A stretch of 64,000 nt of DNA from Hygrophila difformis (lineage: Eukaryota; Streptophyta; Magnoliopsida; Lamiales; Acanthaceae): positions 30,827,453 through 30,891,452 of the forward strand of contig JAOANR010000014.1 in the NCBI GenBank assembly GCA_030278955.1. Reading direction: 5' to 3'. The position numbers and the translations under genes are program-made. The notes beneath the pieces are model-generated. The model worked only from the letters and a program-made list of their open reading frames with translations. It was not told where the DNA came from and searched no databases. Below, in pieces: positions 1 to 11,287 of the stretch. The first letter of the stretch is position 1. Every line of letters begins with the position of its first letter.

Positions 1-30
1 ACTGGTAAGAAAGATTTTCTCATTGATTAT

Positions 31-1217
31 GTGGAATCTGATTGTGGAGAAGTACTTTATGGAAATGGAGCTCGTAGTAAGATTTGTGGTTATGGAAAAG
101 CTAAAGGTGCAAACATGGGTTTCTTAACCACTGTCTACTATGTTGCTGATCTGTCTACTAACCTTATTTCCATAAGTCAACTTTGTGATGAGAAATTCTT
201 TGTTGGTTTCACTGATGAAGATTGTATGGTCATTGATCCTGCCTATAATTGTGTTATAAAAGGGGTCCGATCTTCTAACAATTGCTATGTCTTGAAGCCT
301 GCCATGGAAACAGCTTTTCTGTCTCAGGTTGAAACTGCAAAGTTGTGGCATCAAAGATGTGGTCACATGAACTACAAATCGCTTATTCAACTTAGCAAGT
401 CTGGCGTTGTTCGAGGGTTGCCCAAACTACGGAGCAAAGATAAGACAGTCTGTGGTGTTTGTGCTAAGGGTAAACAAGTTCACTCCTCTCACAAGGTTGT
501 GGATACCATTCAGACTTCAAGGTGTCTTGAGTTATTGCACATGGACTTGATGGGACCCACTGAAGTTCCTAGTCTTGGTGGTAAGAGGTACATCTTTGTA
601 TGCGTTGATGATTTTTCTCGTTACACTTGGGTTGATTTTTTAATATCCAAAGATGAGGCTATCTCAGTGTTTTCTAAGCTATCCTTAAAGATTATGGCTG
701 AAAAGGATCTCAAGATAGGGCGTATCCGATCTGATCATGGAAAAGAGTTTGAGAATCAGTTGTTCGCACAACTCTGCAACAACCTTGGTATTGCTCACGA
801 ATATTCAGCCCCACATACTCCACAACAGAATGGTGTGGTAGAGAGGAAGAATCGTACTCTTCAGGAGATGGCTCGTTCTCTTCTTCATGCCAGCAAACTT
901 GGGAAACGTTTTTGGGCTGAAGCTGTGAATATCTCATGCTATATTATTAACCGTGTGTACATGCGACCTCAGACAACTACTACTCCGTATGAAATTTGGA
1001 GAGGAAAGACTCCAAATATTTCTCACTTTCATGTCTTTGGAAGCGTGTGCTATGCTTTAAAGGATCGTACTACAGTTAGAAAATTTGATTCCAAATCCGA
1101 TGAAGCCATTTTCTTGGGATATTCAGTGGATTCAAGGGCATATCGTGTTTACTTGAAGAGGACTTCCAAGGTTATTGAGACTGTTAATGTTGTTTTTGAT
1201 GATGCTAACGTCTCTGC
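31..1217 (+). pseudogene. copia pol, 5' part: protease end, GAG-pre-integrase and integrase
   Basis: The reading frame is open from the window start. The first ~100 residues resemble the end of the copia protease and its linker. A GAG-pre-integrase zinc-binding module follows, with LWHQRCGH and the cysteine pair CGVC. The integrase core shows the three acidic positions: HMDLMGP, RSDHGKEFEN, and the glutamate in QNGVVERKNRTLQ. The protein should continue into reverse transcriptase, but a hAT element starts at 1218. The apparent 3' end at 1251 is hAT sequence, not a natural C-terminus. Integrase would insert the cDNA copy into the genome; this copy cannot make a full polyprotein while the hAT element is present. 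Confidence 0.9.
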
Positions 1218-1844
1218 TAGGGATGGCAAAAAAGCCCATACCCAATGGTGAAAACCGAAAACCGAATTTTCAGTTCGGTTTTGGGGGACTACTATCGGGG
1301 ATGGGCTGGGAATTGGGGATCTTATTGGGGATTTTGTCGGGGACGGGGATGGGGATGGGGGAAGTAGTCCCCGCCCCGGCCCATCCCCGATATGTTTTTT
1401 ATATTATTTTTATATTTTTTATATATTATAATTAATATTTTCTATATTATATTTGATTAAAGCCCATTAGTTTGGTGTGTTAATTATATATTGAAAACTA
1501 TTATGAACTTTTAATTTTAATTATGGTTAATTGTTAAATAATTTATATGTGTGTTTTGATATATTATATATATTGAAAGTTGTCTATCTTTCAGAAAAAA
1601 AGAAAGTTGACTCGAATAATAAAACTCCGACCATTTCAATTGCCGAAAAAAAATATTAAAAGTTGGGTGTAAGTGAATCCCCGATAAGGTCCCCGATGGG
1701 GATCGGGGAAATTATGGTCCCCGATGGGGATCCCCGATAAGGTCCCCGACGGAGATTGGGCCGGTTTTGGGGATTAAAAATCCTAACGGTTTTGGGGATG
1801 GGGATGCTACTCCCCGCCCCAAAACCGGCCCATTGCCATTCCTA
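1218..1844. mobile_element. hAT-type non-autonomous element inserted in copia pol
   Basis: The ends are short inverted repeats: TAGGGATGGCAA at the left and, read inverted, TAGGAATGGCAA at the right. The flanks are an 8-bp duplication with one mismatch, GTCTCTGC at 1210-1217 and ATCTCTGC at 1845-1852. Eight bases is the hAT hallmark. The interior is rich in GGGGAT/ATCCCC runs near both ends with an AT-rich centre and encodes nothing convincing. Leaving out the element plus one duplication brings the flanking pol segments into the same frame, so it landed in an open pol ORF. Confidence 0.85.
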
Positions 1845-1852
1845 ATCTCTGC

Positions 1853-3722
1853 AGGTTCTGTCTCTTCTCGTGATGAAGATGATGATCCTATTAGGATTAT
1901 CCCTCAAGTTTCCTCTAGCACACCTCCTGAAGCTGCTCCTACCTCAACTCCTATTGAAGTTTCTGATACTGAAGATGTTGATCCGGTTGTTGATACAACT
2001 GGTGAACAACCATCAGCTCCAGATTCTCCCAAAAGGAGAGGTCCAAAACGTGGTCCACGAGCACCTAAGTATCACTCTACGGATGATATTATTGGTGATC
2101 CCTCTGGTCCTAGACAAACTCGAGGTCATCAACTCAACATCTCTGAATTAGCTAATATGTGCTTTCATGTTATGAATTGCTTTGTTTCATCTATTGAACC
2201 TAAGAATGCACATGAAGCTTTACAAGATGAGTTTTGGATAGCTGCAATGCAGGATGAGTTACTACAATTCAAGCGCAATGATGTTTGGGAGTTGATAGAA
2301 CAACCAACTGGAGTGAATGTTATTGGCACTAAATGGGTTTTTCGGAACAAAACTGATGAGCATGGGAAGATCATTCGCAATAAAGCTCGCTTGGTCGCAC
2401 AAGGCTTTACTCAGATCGAAGGTTTGGATTATGATGAGACCTTCGCTCCTGTTGCTCGCATTGAAGCTGTCAGGTTATTACTTGCTATCTCTTGCTCTCT
2501 TGGTTTCAAACTTTATCAAATGGACATAAAAACTGCGTTCTTAAATGGCTATATCAAGGAAGATATTTATGTATCTCAACCTATCGGCTTTGAGTGTCCT
2601 GATCATCCTGATTATGTTTATAAGGTCAAGCGTGCACTTTATGGTCTAAAACAGGCTCCTCGTGCCTGGTATGAACGCTTGTCTACTTATCTCTTGGATA
2701 AAGGCTATGTGCGTGGTAATGTTGATAAGACGTTGTTCGTACAACGTACAAACAACCATCTTTTAGTAGCACAGATTTATGTGGATGACATTGTTTTTGG
2801 CTCGACCTCAGATGTTCTTCGCGATGCATTTGTACACTCTATGCAGACTGAATTCGAGATGAGCATGATGGGTGAACTCACTTTTTTCTTAGGGCTTCAA
2901 ATCAAGCAAACCTCCGATGGGATTTTCCTTAATCAAGAGAAGTATGTTGGCACCATGCTTCAGAAATTTAAAATGAAGGATTGCAAGATTGCTAGATCAC
3001 CCCTTGGACAGCATGACAAGATTACCAAAGATGAATCTGGAATTTCCGTTAATCAGAAGATGTATCGAAGTATTATTAGTAGTCTCTTGTATCTCACTGC
3101 TAGCCGTCCGGATATCTCTTTCAGTGTTGGTGTGTGCGCTCGATATCAGTCAGATCCCAAAGAATCTCACCTTCGTGCTGTGAAAAGGATTCTTCGATAT
3201 CTTAAAGGTACTCCTGGCCTTGGTCTCTGGTATTCTAAACGCTCTTCTCTTGAGCTCATTGGTTATACAGACTCTGACTGGGCTGGTTGTTCTGACGACC
3301 GCAAATCAACCACTGGTGGCTGTTTTTATCTTGGCCAAAATTTAGTCAGCTGGTATTCTCGAAAGCAAAATGTTGTTGCTTTATCTACTACGGAGGCTGA
3401 GTATATTGCTGCTGCTCACTGTTGTACCCAATTGATTTGGATGCGTCAAATGCTTTTGGACTATGGAATTTCCTTGGATGATTTTCTTGTACACTGTGAT
3501 AACACCAGTGCCATTAACATCTCCAGGAATCCTGTACAACATAATCGGAGTAAACACATTGACATTCGATTTCATTTTATTCGAAATTTGGTGGAAGATG
3601 GTTTATGCAAGATTCAGCATATCTCGTCGTTGGAACAACTCGCAGACATCCTTACGAAGAACTTGGAGTCTTCTCGGTTTGAATCATTGAGGCGCAGTTT
3701 GGGCCTCTGCTTTACTCACTAA
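1853..3722 (+). pseudogene. copia pol, 3' part: reverse transcriptase and RNase H
   Basis: This continues the integrase frame after the hAT insertion. An acidic, proline-rich linker leads into reverse transcriptase with KARLVAQGFTQ, QMDIKTAFLNG, YGLKQAPRAWY and the catalytic YVDD at 2780-2791. RNase H follows, with YTDSDWAGC, STTEAEYIAA and HCDNTSA carrying its acidic residues. The end, near LADILTKNLES, and the TAA at 3720-3722 are normal for copia pol. I see no other break in this half. The apparent ATG near 1767 lies inside the hAT element and is not a real start. Confidence 0.9.
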
Positions 3723-3943
3723 TGGGCTATGTCTCGGGTGGGCCACTGGATTTCATGAATTAATATTTTTTTTTTTTGGCCAAAGCCCAAGCCCAGGGGG
3801 AGTTGCTCTTAACCGTTCAAGACGGTTGCCGGTTCTCACAACCTCACGCACGTCTTCTTTCTCTCTCCCCAGTGAGACTCTGCAGTTTTCTCCAGCTTTC
3901 CCAGTTTTCCCCTCTTCTCTGCGAAATTTGAAATTCTCTTGAA

Positions 3944-5618
3944 ATGGCGTCTCCTTCAAGCTCCCATAACAATCCTGATGAAGTAGTGGATGCTCAACCA
4001 CTTGCGGTCGATGATTCTCTCTATCGCGCTCGCCTTGCCGCCGAACAATCTCCTAACGATGAGCATTTTGAGGATGCGCAGGAAGATGTTGATGATGTTA
4101 TCGACAACTATTTTGTTGCTGACCCTTCTGACGCAAATATGGAGGTCGATCCTACTCCAGAGAAGGGCTCTATCCCTCAAACTGCTACGGACAATGTTGA
4201 GACACCTTCGGATGGTGCAGATCCAAAAGCGGATGTTCCGACACCAGCAAACCCTAGCGCGGGTACTGCAAGTCCGACATCCCCTTCGGTCCCTGCCCCC
4301 GATGTGGCTCCGTCCGCTCCTGTCCCTCCTGGTTCCAGTTCCCCTTTGTCGCTGTCTGCTATTGCTTCTGGGGATGGTTTACTTATGCTTGATCCTGAGT
4401 CGAATGCTCCACCCCATTCTGGGGCTGCTCAACAAGTTCCTTTTGGAGGGTCCCCGTCTGAGGATGTTCCGACCACTGAAGGACAACCATCCCAGGTTGA
4501 TCCTGATGACACCCCTCTGGATGAACTCAGAAGGCAAGTCCGTGAGAAAGGAAAGCGCAAGGTTGTTCCAACATCGCCCAAACAACCTTCGAAGAAGAAA
4601 TCTCGGAAGGCTCCTCCTAAAAAGAAGTCTATCCCTGTTCTTAAGGAATCGGATGCCCATTCTCCTCTGTATTTCTCTGCTGCTGGAGAAAGGTATGCCT
4701 TGGAAACCCTTCACTCTAGAGGTTTCATTTCTGAAGAGTGTTATGTGCATCCATACTATGATCAAATTGGTTTTTCTGAGTATTTAGAGAAGAAGCATTT
4801 GTCTGTTTGGGCTACTACTCTGAAACGCTATTCCCCTACTATTGTTAGAGAGTTTTATGCAAATTTGCACCCTGATATCCTTGATCTTGTGTCCCCTTGG
4901 TACTGCAAAATTTATCTTCGTGGAGAACTGCTTGATTTTACCCCCTCTGTCTTGAATGAGTTGTTGGAACTTCCCTCCAACACTGACATGAACAATCCCT
5001 TTGATCTGCTTAATGCTGAGCTAGCCACCATTGCCTCTACTATCTCTGCTTCTAAGAAATTTGCTTTTGGTAGAAAGGCTATGAGTCCATCAGATCTTTC
5101 TATGAAGTTTAATTGCCTTTTTAGAATTTGGTGCTTCGAATTTCTTGCCCACTTCTAACGCTAGCCAGCTCAGTTTTCATATGGGTAAATTTCTGTATTC
5201 CATTGATGAATGTCCTGAGATTCTCAACTATGGTTACCTGATCATTAAGCATATGTTGAAATTCTCTCATGTCACAATTGAAAAGAACACCCAACTGCCC
5301 TACCCTGCTCTCATCACTTTGTTTGCCCAGTCTTGCCATCTACTTGCCCCTAATGAAACCTTCATTAAGGTCAAGAAACACCTTCCTTCTGATAAGCTTA
5401 AAGGGTTCCATAATGACTTCAAACTTGGACCCCAAAAGCTTGGCTCTGCTCTTGTTGATCATATCAGAAGTGAGCTGCAACAAGTGGAGAAGGAGTTGGG
5501 CATTCTGAACGATAAGCAGATGGGATTAAAGAGGAAGGTTCGAAAGCTGGTGGCCCTACTTCCCCATTCTTTTGATGCTCCAGCTGAGGGGGAGAATGAC
5601 TCTGAGGGTACTCCCTGA
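3944..5618 (+). pseudogene. additional 3' ORF of the copia element ('putative plant transposon protein'-like), one frameshift
   Basis: The ORF starts at ATG 3944, about 220 bp after pol. The first ~200 residues are acidic and rich in Pro, Ser and Ala, then a basic patch (KKKSRKAPPKKK). The ordered half contains VREFYANLHPDILDL and LDFTPSVLNELLELPS, followed in another frame by LPTSNASQLSFHMGKFLYS. That pattern resembles the domain annotated in plants as 'putative plant transposon protein', function unknown. The frame shifts between about 5120 and 5158, so a single indel breaks it. Position just before the purine tract and 3' LTR matches the env-like or additional ORFs of SIRE-type elements. 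I see no signal peptide or membrane segment, so an envelope role is not supported. Confidence 0.7.
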
Positions 5619-5988
5619 TCTGCCAAGTAAGGGGGAGATACAGTGGAAAGGATTGCAAGGGTGCTGATTATTTTTGGTGGACATTCTGTAATTCTGATGA
5701 TGTTGAAACAACAATCTGGTTTTTGGTTTTTCTGGCTTTTGATGATGGATTCTGGTTTTCTGGTCTGTAATAGAATTCTGGCTTATTGATGGATATTATC
5801 TTGGATATTCTCTGGATATTGTTTGTGAGATTATCTCTTATGGATGGATGCTTTTGATTATGCCTACTCTACATCTGCTTCTATACTTATTGGCATGTAT
5901 GTATGTTGAGTGTTTGATGCTCTCTGATATGATATTGTCTTTCTGTGCTTCCTCCACTTTTTTGACTACTTGGCCCGATCATCTCCAC
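5619..5988 (+). other. 3' untranslated region of the copia element
   Basis: Non-coding, T- and G-rich, with irregular repeats of TGGATATT and TTCTGG. It sits between the additional ORF and the polypurine tract. No gene seen. Confidence 0.6.
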
Positions 5989-5999
5989 AAAGGGGGAGA
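5989..5999 (+). promoter_or_regulatory. polypurine tract of the copia element
   Basis: The purine run AAAGGGGGAGA lies directly before the TGTTAG start of the LTR. This is the standard plus-strand priming site layout. Confidence 0.85.
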
Positions 6000-6000
6000 T

Positions 6001-6847
6001 TGTTAGGGATATTTTATTGTGAAGATGTTCGTGATATTTACCGTTGTTGCAACATCTTGCCAACAACACTTTATTCTCTTCACTGGAAAAAGCACAGAAT
6101 AGTACAGTGACGTGGCATTTCCCCTAGCAGGCCTTAGAAGGGTTAGATGGGCCTTAAAACCCATATAAATACCTACATTCGTCCTTGAGGGATGGTAAGA
6201 GAGTCTAGCCGCAATCACAGCTCATTTTACAGAGCATTAACAGATTCCTAAGCTGTGATTATGGCGGATTGAGAGCTGAAGAAGAAACCCCTGGTCTTCG
6301 TTGTTTGCAGAAGGCACCAACAACCGTTCTGCTACTGGTATATATTTAGTTGCTGTGTCTTCCATTATTCATGGGGTAACTGGAATTGTGTTTATGCATT
6401 TCTGGGTTTATTGTTTGTAAACACAATCCAGGTGTATTGTAGGTGTTCTTAGCACCATTGAGCTTAATTTGTTGATTAGCTAGATTCCACAAACACCACC
6501 TTGATACCTGCCGGTGAATTTTGTGCATTCGGGTAGATAGTTGATGCTCCCTTGTGTTCTTCTAGTCTATTTGGGTAGATAGGAGAGTTCATTGGAATGT
6601 AAGGGTATGTAAGGTGTGGTTGACTCTTGTTCGATCAGTTTGGTGGAGATTTAGTGAATCCTGGCTTGGAGCCCCCAGATGTAGATCGGTGGATCGAACT
6701 GGGTGATCAAACTCTTGTGTTCTTGTTTATGTTTTCCGCACTCTGTTTTTGTGTTTGCCTTTGGTTTTGGTTTGCAGGTTGTTGAGACATCGTTGAAACA
6801 ACCCTTGCAGGGTTTTATATTTTAGATTGGGCCTGTCACATATAACA
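6001..6847 (+). repeat. 3' LTR of the copia element
   Basis: The LTR starts TGTTA after the purine tract. The proposed end, TAACA at 6843-6847, is its inverted complement, giving about 847 bp. A TATA box (TATAAATA, 6164-6171) fits a U3 promoter. The right boundary is inferred, because the 5' LTR and the other copy of the target duplication are outside the window; 6840 is a possible alternative end. Confidence 0.65.
6164..6171 (+). promoter_or_regulatory. TATA box in copia LTR
   Basis: TATAAATA about 160 bp into the LTR, in sense orientation, at the expected U3 position. Confidence 0.6.
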
Positions 6848-6967
6848 CCAACTTACAATTATATACGCAAGTGAAAGACGACTTCTTGTAGTTTGACCAA
6901 GTCAAATCAAAATAATTATAAGAAAACACTACTATAATAATGATACTGTTGTGAAATATTATTTTAT

Positions 6968-7503
6968 GGGTATGGTTAGGGTGCGGATGCCATTCCGTGC
7001 GGAGGTGCGGACGTTCGTCCGAAGCCGTTGATCAATGTCATCATCCAACGGTTGAGATCATTTCTAGAGTTAGTTTTGTAATTTTATATAGGATATAAAA
7101 TTCAGCGACATGACATACACAATTCAGCGATAGAACCAATGCATTTCAGCGACGCGGCCTATGCAATTCAGCGACATTATTATGTTGTTCTCAGCGACGT
7201 TTTGAATTTAGAATCGTTTGAAGTTCATTGTGATTTTAAACGCATAATGCAATTCAATGACATGGGATATGCAATTCAGCAACATTATTGTATTCGTTTC
7301 AGCAACACAATTTTATACATTTTAGCGATATAGTTCTATGCATTTTGAACACATCTCAGCGACGGGGGTCCACACAATTTAGCGACATGGCCCTATGTAA
7401 TTCAGCGACAAGACCAACACAATTCAGCGACTTGATATGATACTTGTCACCGACGTTGTCCGCACGTCTGCACCATCCGCATGTCTGCACCATACCAGAT
7501 CCG
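6968..7503. mobile_element. Mutator-type MITE with 12 copies of a TTCAGCGACA-like motif
   Basis: An exact 9-bp repeat, TTATTTTAT, flanks the segment at 6959-6967 and 7504-7512, as expected for Mutator-like elements. The ends are imperfectly inverted; both carry TATGGT, TGCGGAT and GTGCGGAC in mirrored order. Between 7100 and 7430 the motif TTCAGCGACA or a close variant occurs about 12 times at uneven spacing. No coding potential. Confidence 0.7.
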
Positions 7504-7512
7504 TTATTTTAT

Positions 7513-8023
7513 ATTGGAGGTGTAGGAATTGAATAAGTTAAAGTAATAGTGTATGTATGAATGTAACATGCTGTGGGCAGTATAGTATATAGCCGTGCGT
7601 GTGTAAGGAAGTGAAGAAAAGTTGAAGGCTATAAGGTAAATGATAAAGTAGAAAATGGATTAAGATTGAATCTCATTAAGATTTAAAGGCTATATATATA
7701 GGGAGATATTTGCATGATTAATCATCCCAAATTTGTAATGTAATGCCACGTAACAGATACATTATTTTTGGGGTTAATGAGATTTGATTTTGGAGCTGAA
7801 TCAGCTCATGATGAAGTGCTGAAATGTTAAGTACAGAAGGAGTGATTTGTTTGTGTTGAGTGTTTTCATACAGTCCATATAACATTAAATAATCAGCACA
7901 TCTCTTTGGATCAGCACACCAATACCTGCTTAATGTCACATATTCAGCACCCTATCCAAACCGAATTAATTAGTTTTGATGCGGCCGGCTAGTATTAATG
8001 GTACTCCGGCCATCGAACATAGA
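7513..8023. other. stretch with no recognised feature
   Basis: AT-rich sequence between two MITE regions. I see no convincing ORF, RNA gene or repeat boundary. Confidence 0.5.
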
Positions 8024-8728
8024 GCCCGTTTGGATTGGCTTCTAGGGAGGTGCTTTTGGCTTTTGCTTCTGCCAAAATCACTTCTAGTAGAAATTAGGTG
8101 TTTGTTTTGGCTTTTAAGAAAAAGCAAAAGCACATCGAAAAGCGAAAAAAGTGCTTCTGGGAGAAGCAGCCCAAGGGGTGCTTCGGGCCCGTTTGGATTG
8201 GCTTTTGAAAAAAGCAGAAGCCAAAAGTAGAAGCAGAAGCAGAAGTCAAAAGCAAAAGCATGTAAATTTTGGGGCCGTTTGGAATGGCTTATTTTGAAGT
8301 GCTTTTGGCTTTTGCTTCTGCCAAAAGCACTTTTGAAGGAAAATGAGTGTTTGTTTTGGCTTTTGGGAAAAAGCAAAAACACCTCGAAAAGCTGCAAAAG
8401 TGCTTCTGGGAGAAGCAGCCCAGGGGGTGCTTCTCCGAAAAGCAGAAGCCAAAAGCACCTAGTAATGTGTGCAGAGTCATAAATGCCCCTATTAATTTAT
8501 TTAAATTACATTATAAATATATACTATCATATATAAATAGCATATCCTTTTTGGTAATTTACACATTTCAAAAGCACTTTTCACTTTTACACATCCAAAC
8601 ACAATTTTGAAAAAAAGCTGCTTTTCATACATTCCATCCAAACACAAAAGTTAGCTGCTTCTGCTTTTGGCTTTCACTTCTGCTTTTGCTTTTGGCTTCT
8701 GCTTTTTTTAAAAGCCAATCCAAACACA
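8024..8728. mobile_element. nested MITEs with GCCCGTTTGGATTGGCTT ends
   Basis: At least three starts of one family are stacked at about 8024, 8186 and 8275, each opening with a variant of GCCCGTTTGGATTGGCTT. The inverted end AAAGCCAATCCAAAC lies at about 8711-8725. The interior is a purine/pyrimidine mosaic of AAAAGCAGAAGCC and its complement. Reading frames here are low-complexity artefacts. The superfamily is uncertain; the ends recall Tourist-like MITEs. Confidence 0.6.
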
Positions 8729-9734
8729 AAAGTTTGATTTTAACAAAAGGCATAATTATAATATAAGCCACCAAGAAAATTCTATTACAGAGTAGTAGTA
8801 TAATTTTATCCCAGAAATAAAATTAATTACCGGAAGAGTCACTATAAGGGCCTATGGGCCCGTTTGGATTGGCTTTTGAAAAAAGCAGAAGCCAAAAGTA
8901 GAAGCAGAAGCAGAAGTCAAAAGCAAAAGCATGTAACTTTTGTGTTTGGATGAAATGTTTGAAAAGCGGCTTTTTCTAAAAAATATGTTTGAATGAATAA
9001 AAATGAAAAGTGCTTTTAGAGTGTGGTAATTACCAAAAAGGACATGCTACTTAATATGATAATAAGATATATTTATAGTGTAATTTATATTAAGTAGTGG
9101 GGGTATTTAAGTCCTTGCACATTTTACGAGGTGCTTTTGGCTTCTGCTTTTGGGAGAAGCACTCCCTGGGCTGCTTCTCCCAAAAGCACTTTTTTCGCTT
9201 TTCGAGGTGCTTTTGCTTTTTCTTAAAAGCCAAAACAAACACCTAATTTCTACTAGAAGTGCTTTTGGCAGAAGCAAAAGCCAAAAGCACCTCCGTAGAA
9301 GCCAATCCAAACGAAGCAGAAGCCAAAAGCACATCGTAAAATGTGCAAAGACTTAAATACCCCCACTACTTAATATAAATTACACTATAAATATATCTTA
9401 TTATCATATTAAGTAGCATGTCTTTTTTGGTAATTACTACACTCTAAAAGCACTTTTCATTTTTATTCATTCAAACATATTTTTTAGAAAAAGCCGCTTT
9501 TCAAACATTTCATCCAAACACAAAAGTTACATGCTTTTGCTTTTGACTTCTGCTTCTGCTTCTACTTTTGGCTTCTGCTTTTTTCAAAAGCCAATCCAAA
9601 CGGGCCCATAGGCCCTTATAGTGACTCTTCCGGTAATTAATTTTATTTCTGGGATAAAATTATACTACTACTCTGTAATAGAATTTTCTTGGTGGCTTAT
9701 ATTATAATTATGCCTTTTGTTAAAATCAAACTTT
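8729..9734. repeat. 1-kb near-perfect palindrome built from a MITE and its flanks
   Basis: Arms 8729-9149 and 9314-9734 are inverted copies. Three points checked (8729/9734, 8856/9607, 9121/9342) all have coordinates summing to 18463, so the arms appear free of indels over about 420 bp. The spacer is 164 bp. The arms include GGGCCCGTTTGG MITE ends at 8856 and 9607, and also about 127 bp of outside sequence, which an ordinary MITE would not duplicate in inverted form. The spacer is itself an inverted copy of about 8030-8185. A transcript would fold into a very long hairpin. Confidence 0.85.
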
Positions 9735-9880
9735 CAACAATTAAATAAAGAAAGCTTTGTCATGCTTGCCTTAAATAGGATACATTCATACCCACTCCCC
9801 CTATATTTTTTCTTTCCCCGTCATCTGCTTATACCATCACATAACACAAACACCCCTTTCCCAAGCTCTCAAATTCAGCC
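9735..9880 (+). promoter_or_regulatory. putative core promoter and 5' UTR of the membrane-protein gene
   Basis: A TATA-like CTATATTTT at about 9801 and a C/A-rich leader precede the ATG at 9881. Promoter activity is inferred only from position. Confidence 0.3.
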
Positions 9881-10763
9881 ATGGAATTCTCGCAACTCTT
9901 CAGTTTTTTTGTCATCCTAGAGGAATCTTTGTATCTTTATCCGAAAATCTGGAAAGTCATGATCCCAAACTTAGCGATTTCCATCGTCATCCCTTCCCTT
10001 TTGGTCTGCATCTTCAGTTACTCCTTCAATATCCTGATAGATCACATGATCCAAACCCCAGATTCAGGCTTCAAATACTGGCTCATTTTTTTTTGCAATC
10101 GAAATCCTATTCTTGTTAATATTTGTCGTAATTTCTCACTTATCCTCAGCTTGTACAATAATTGTATCCGCGGTAGCCTATACAGGCCAGAGCATTTTGC
10201 CCTCTGATTTGTTCTGCAGAGTCAGGAAGATATGGACCAAGCCGATAAAGACAGGCTTTCGCATGTCGCGGCTGTCATCAATTAGCATTATTTTGATCGC
10301 ATTCCTCACTGCTTTTGTAATAATCATGGATCTGATCAACCCGATCACTATATGTCTACTCGTTGTGCTCTATATTGCTGTCCTAATTATCCAGCTCAAA
10401 TCCTCGGTTGCTCATTCGTTAGGCTATGTGGCATCAGTAGTTGAAGAGATCAGTGAAGGATGCAACGCGTTGGAAAGAGGCGAAGAGATCGCTGAAGGGC
10501 AGAGATTGAAGGGATTTATGCTTAACTAGTTTATGAACTTAGTAATATGGGGTTGTTTCCTGGGGTTCTGGGCGATTGTCGGAGATAAAGGGTCTATGAA
10601 TGTCACAATATACGGTTTGTTTATTGTGAGCAGTGTTGCTGTTTTTAGGATATTTGTAATGGTTGCCTATACGGTGTTTTATGTCCAGTGTTTGAAGCGT
10701 CGCGGTGAGGAGATAGATGTGGTTGGACAAATTCAGTATTCTAAGCTGCCTACCTCTGCTTGA
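9881..10763 (+). pseudogene. polytopic plant membrane protein, broken by one frameshift and one in-frame stop
   Basis: An intronless reading frame starts at MEFSQLFSFF (9881). The frame changes at a run of nine T (10086-10094), then runs to a TAG at 10527-10529, then continues in the same frame to the TGA at about 10761-10763, near 293 residues in all. Several strongly hydrophobic segments are visible, for example near ISIVIPSLLVCIF, LFLLIFVVISHL, SIILIAFLTAFVIIM and YGLFIVSSVAVFRIF. The motif HSLGYVASVVEEISEG followed by basic residues resembles a large plant family of uncharacterised multi-pass membrane proteins. Function is unknown. The frameshift in a homopolymer could be a sequencing error, but the amber codon is a separate lesion. 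It lies 146 bp from the 1-kb palindrome. Confidence 0.6.
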
Positions 10764-10978
10764 GATTTGCCTTTAGGTTTGATATGTTATGCATCATAAT
10801 TATGGTTCAAAGGATTTGTAAGAGTGTAATAGCATCATGAGTCTATATATCTAGTGTATGTTTATAGAAGTATGCTTTTTTTATGTGGTACGTATTATAT
10901 TTGAGCTATTTTATCAGTTTATTATTTTTGAGCTATTTCATTATATTAAGACTATATTGTATTATAGATTCATTGAGA
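10764..10978 (+). other. 3' flank of the membrane-protein pseudogene
   Basis: AT-rich, non-coding sequence; probably the old 3' UTR. No clear polyadenylation signal is defined. Confidence 0.4.
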
Positions 10979-11287
10979 AAAAAAAAAAAAACCAAACCAT
11001 CCCATAAGTTTGAACAATTTCATAAACAGTTGATACTATTGAATTATCATAATCCATCCAGCAAATATGTTTTAGCTGACGTGCCACCCGGATTATTTGA
11101 CACGTAAGCGGATAAACCATTACAATGCCCACCAATCATATTAGATAAAATTGCGATTAAGAGAGGGATGGTTTGGCCGAAAATTAACATACTTAGTAGA
11201 TGTATTAGGATAATTCAATTAATATGGACTCTTTAAGAAATTGTTCAAATATATGGGATGATTTGAATTTTTTTTTTTTTTTTTTTG
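10979..11287. mobile_element. small inverted-repeat MITE flanked by A and T runs
   Basis: The left end has CCATCCCATAAGTTTGAACA and the right end its inverted relative TGTTCAAATATATGGGATG, outside which lie an A run and a T run respectively. About 300 bp, non-coding. No unambiguous target duplication is visible, so the family is not assigned. Confidence 0.5.

Larger units (their letters stand above)
1..6847 (+). mobile_element. SIRE-like Ty1/copia retrotransposon, 5' truncated by the window edge
   Basis: Order seen: protease remnant, integrase, reverse transcriptase and RNase H, an additional 3' ORF, a purine tract, then a 3' LTR. Integrase before RT is the copia order. A long extra ORF downstream of pol is known from the SIRE/Maximus lineage, and the RT motifs fit that lineage, so I infer it. 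The 5' LTR, primer site and gag lie outside the window. The element is disrupted by a hAT insertion in pol and a frameshift in the 3' ORF. Confidence 0.85.

Noticed and set aside
4379..4787. Overlapping frames on both strands within the copia 3' ORF
   Set aside because: Shadows of the Pro/Ser-rich coding region.
7966..9356. Several frames rich in Lys, Ser, Phe and Leu
   Set aside because: They translate GCTTTTGGC/AGAAGCC low-complexity MITE sequence on both strands.
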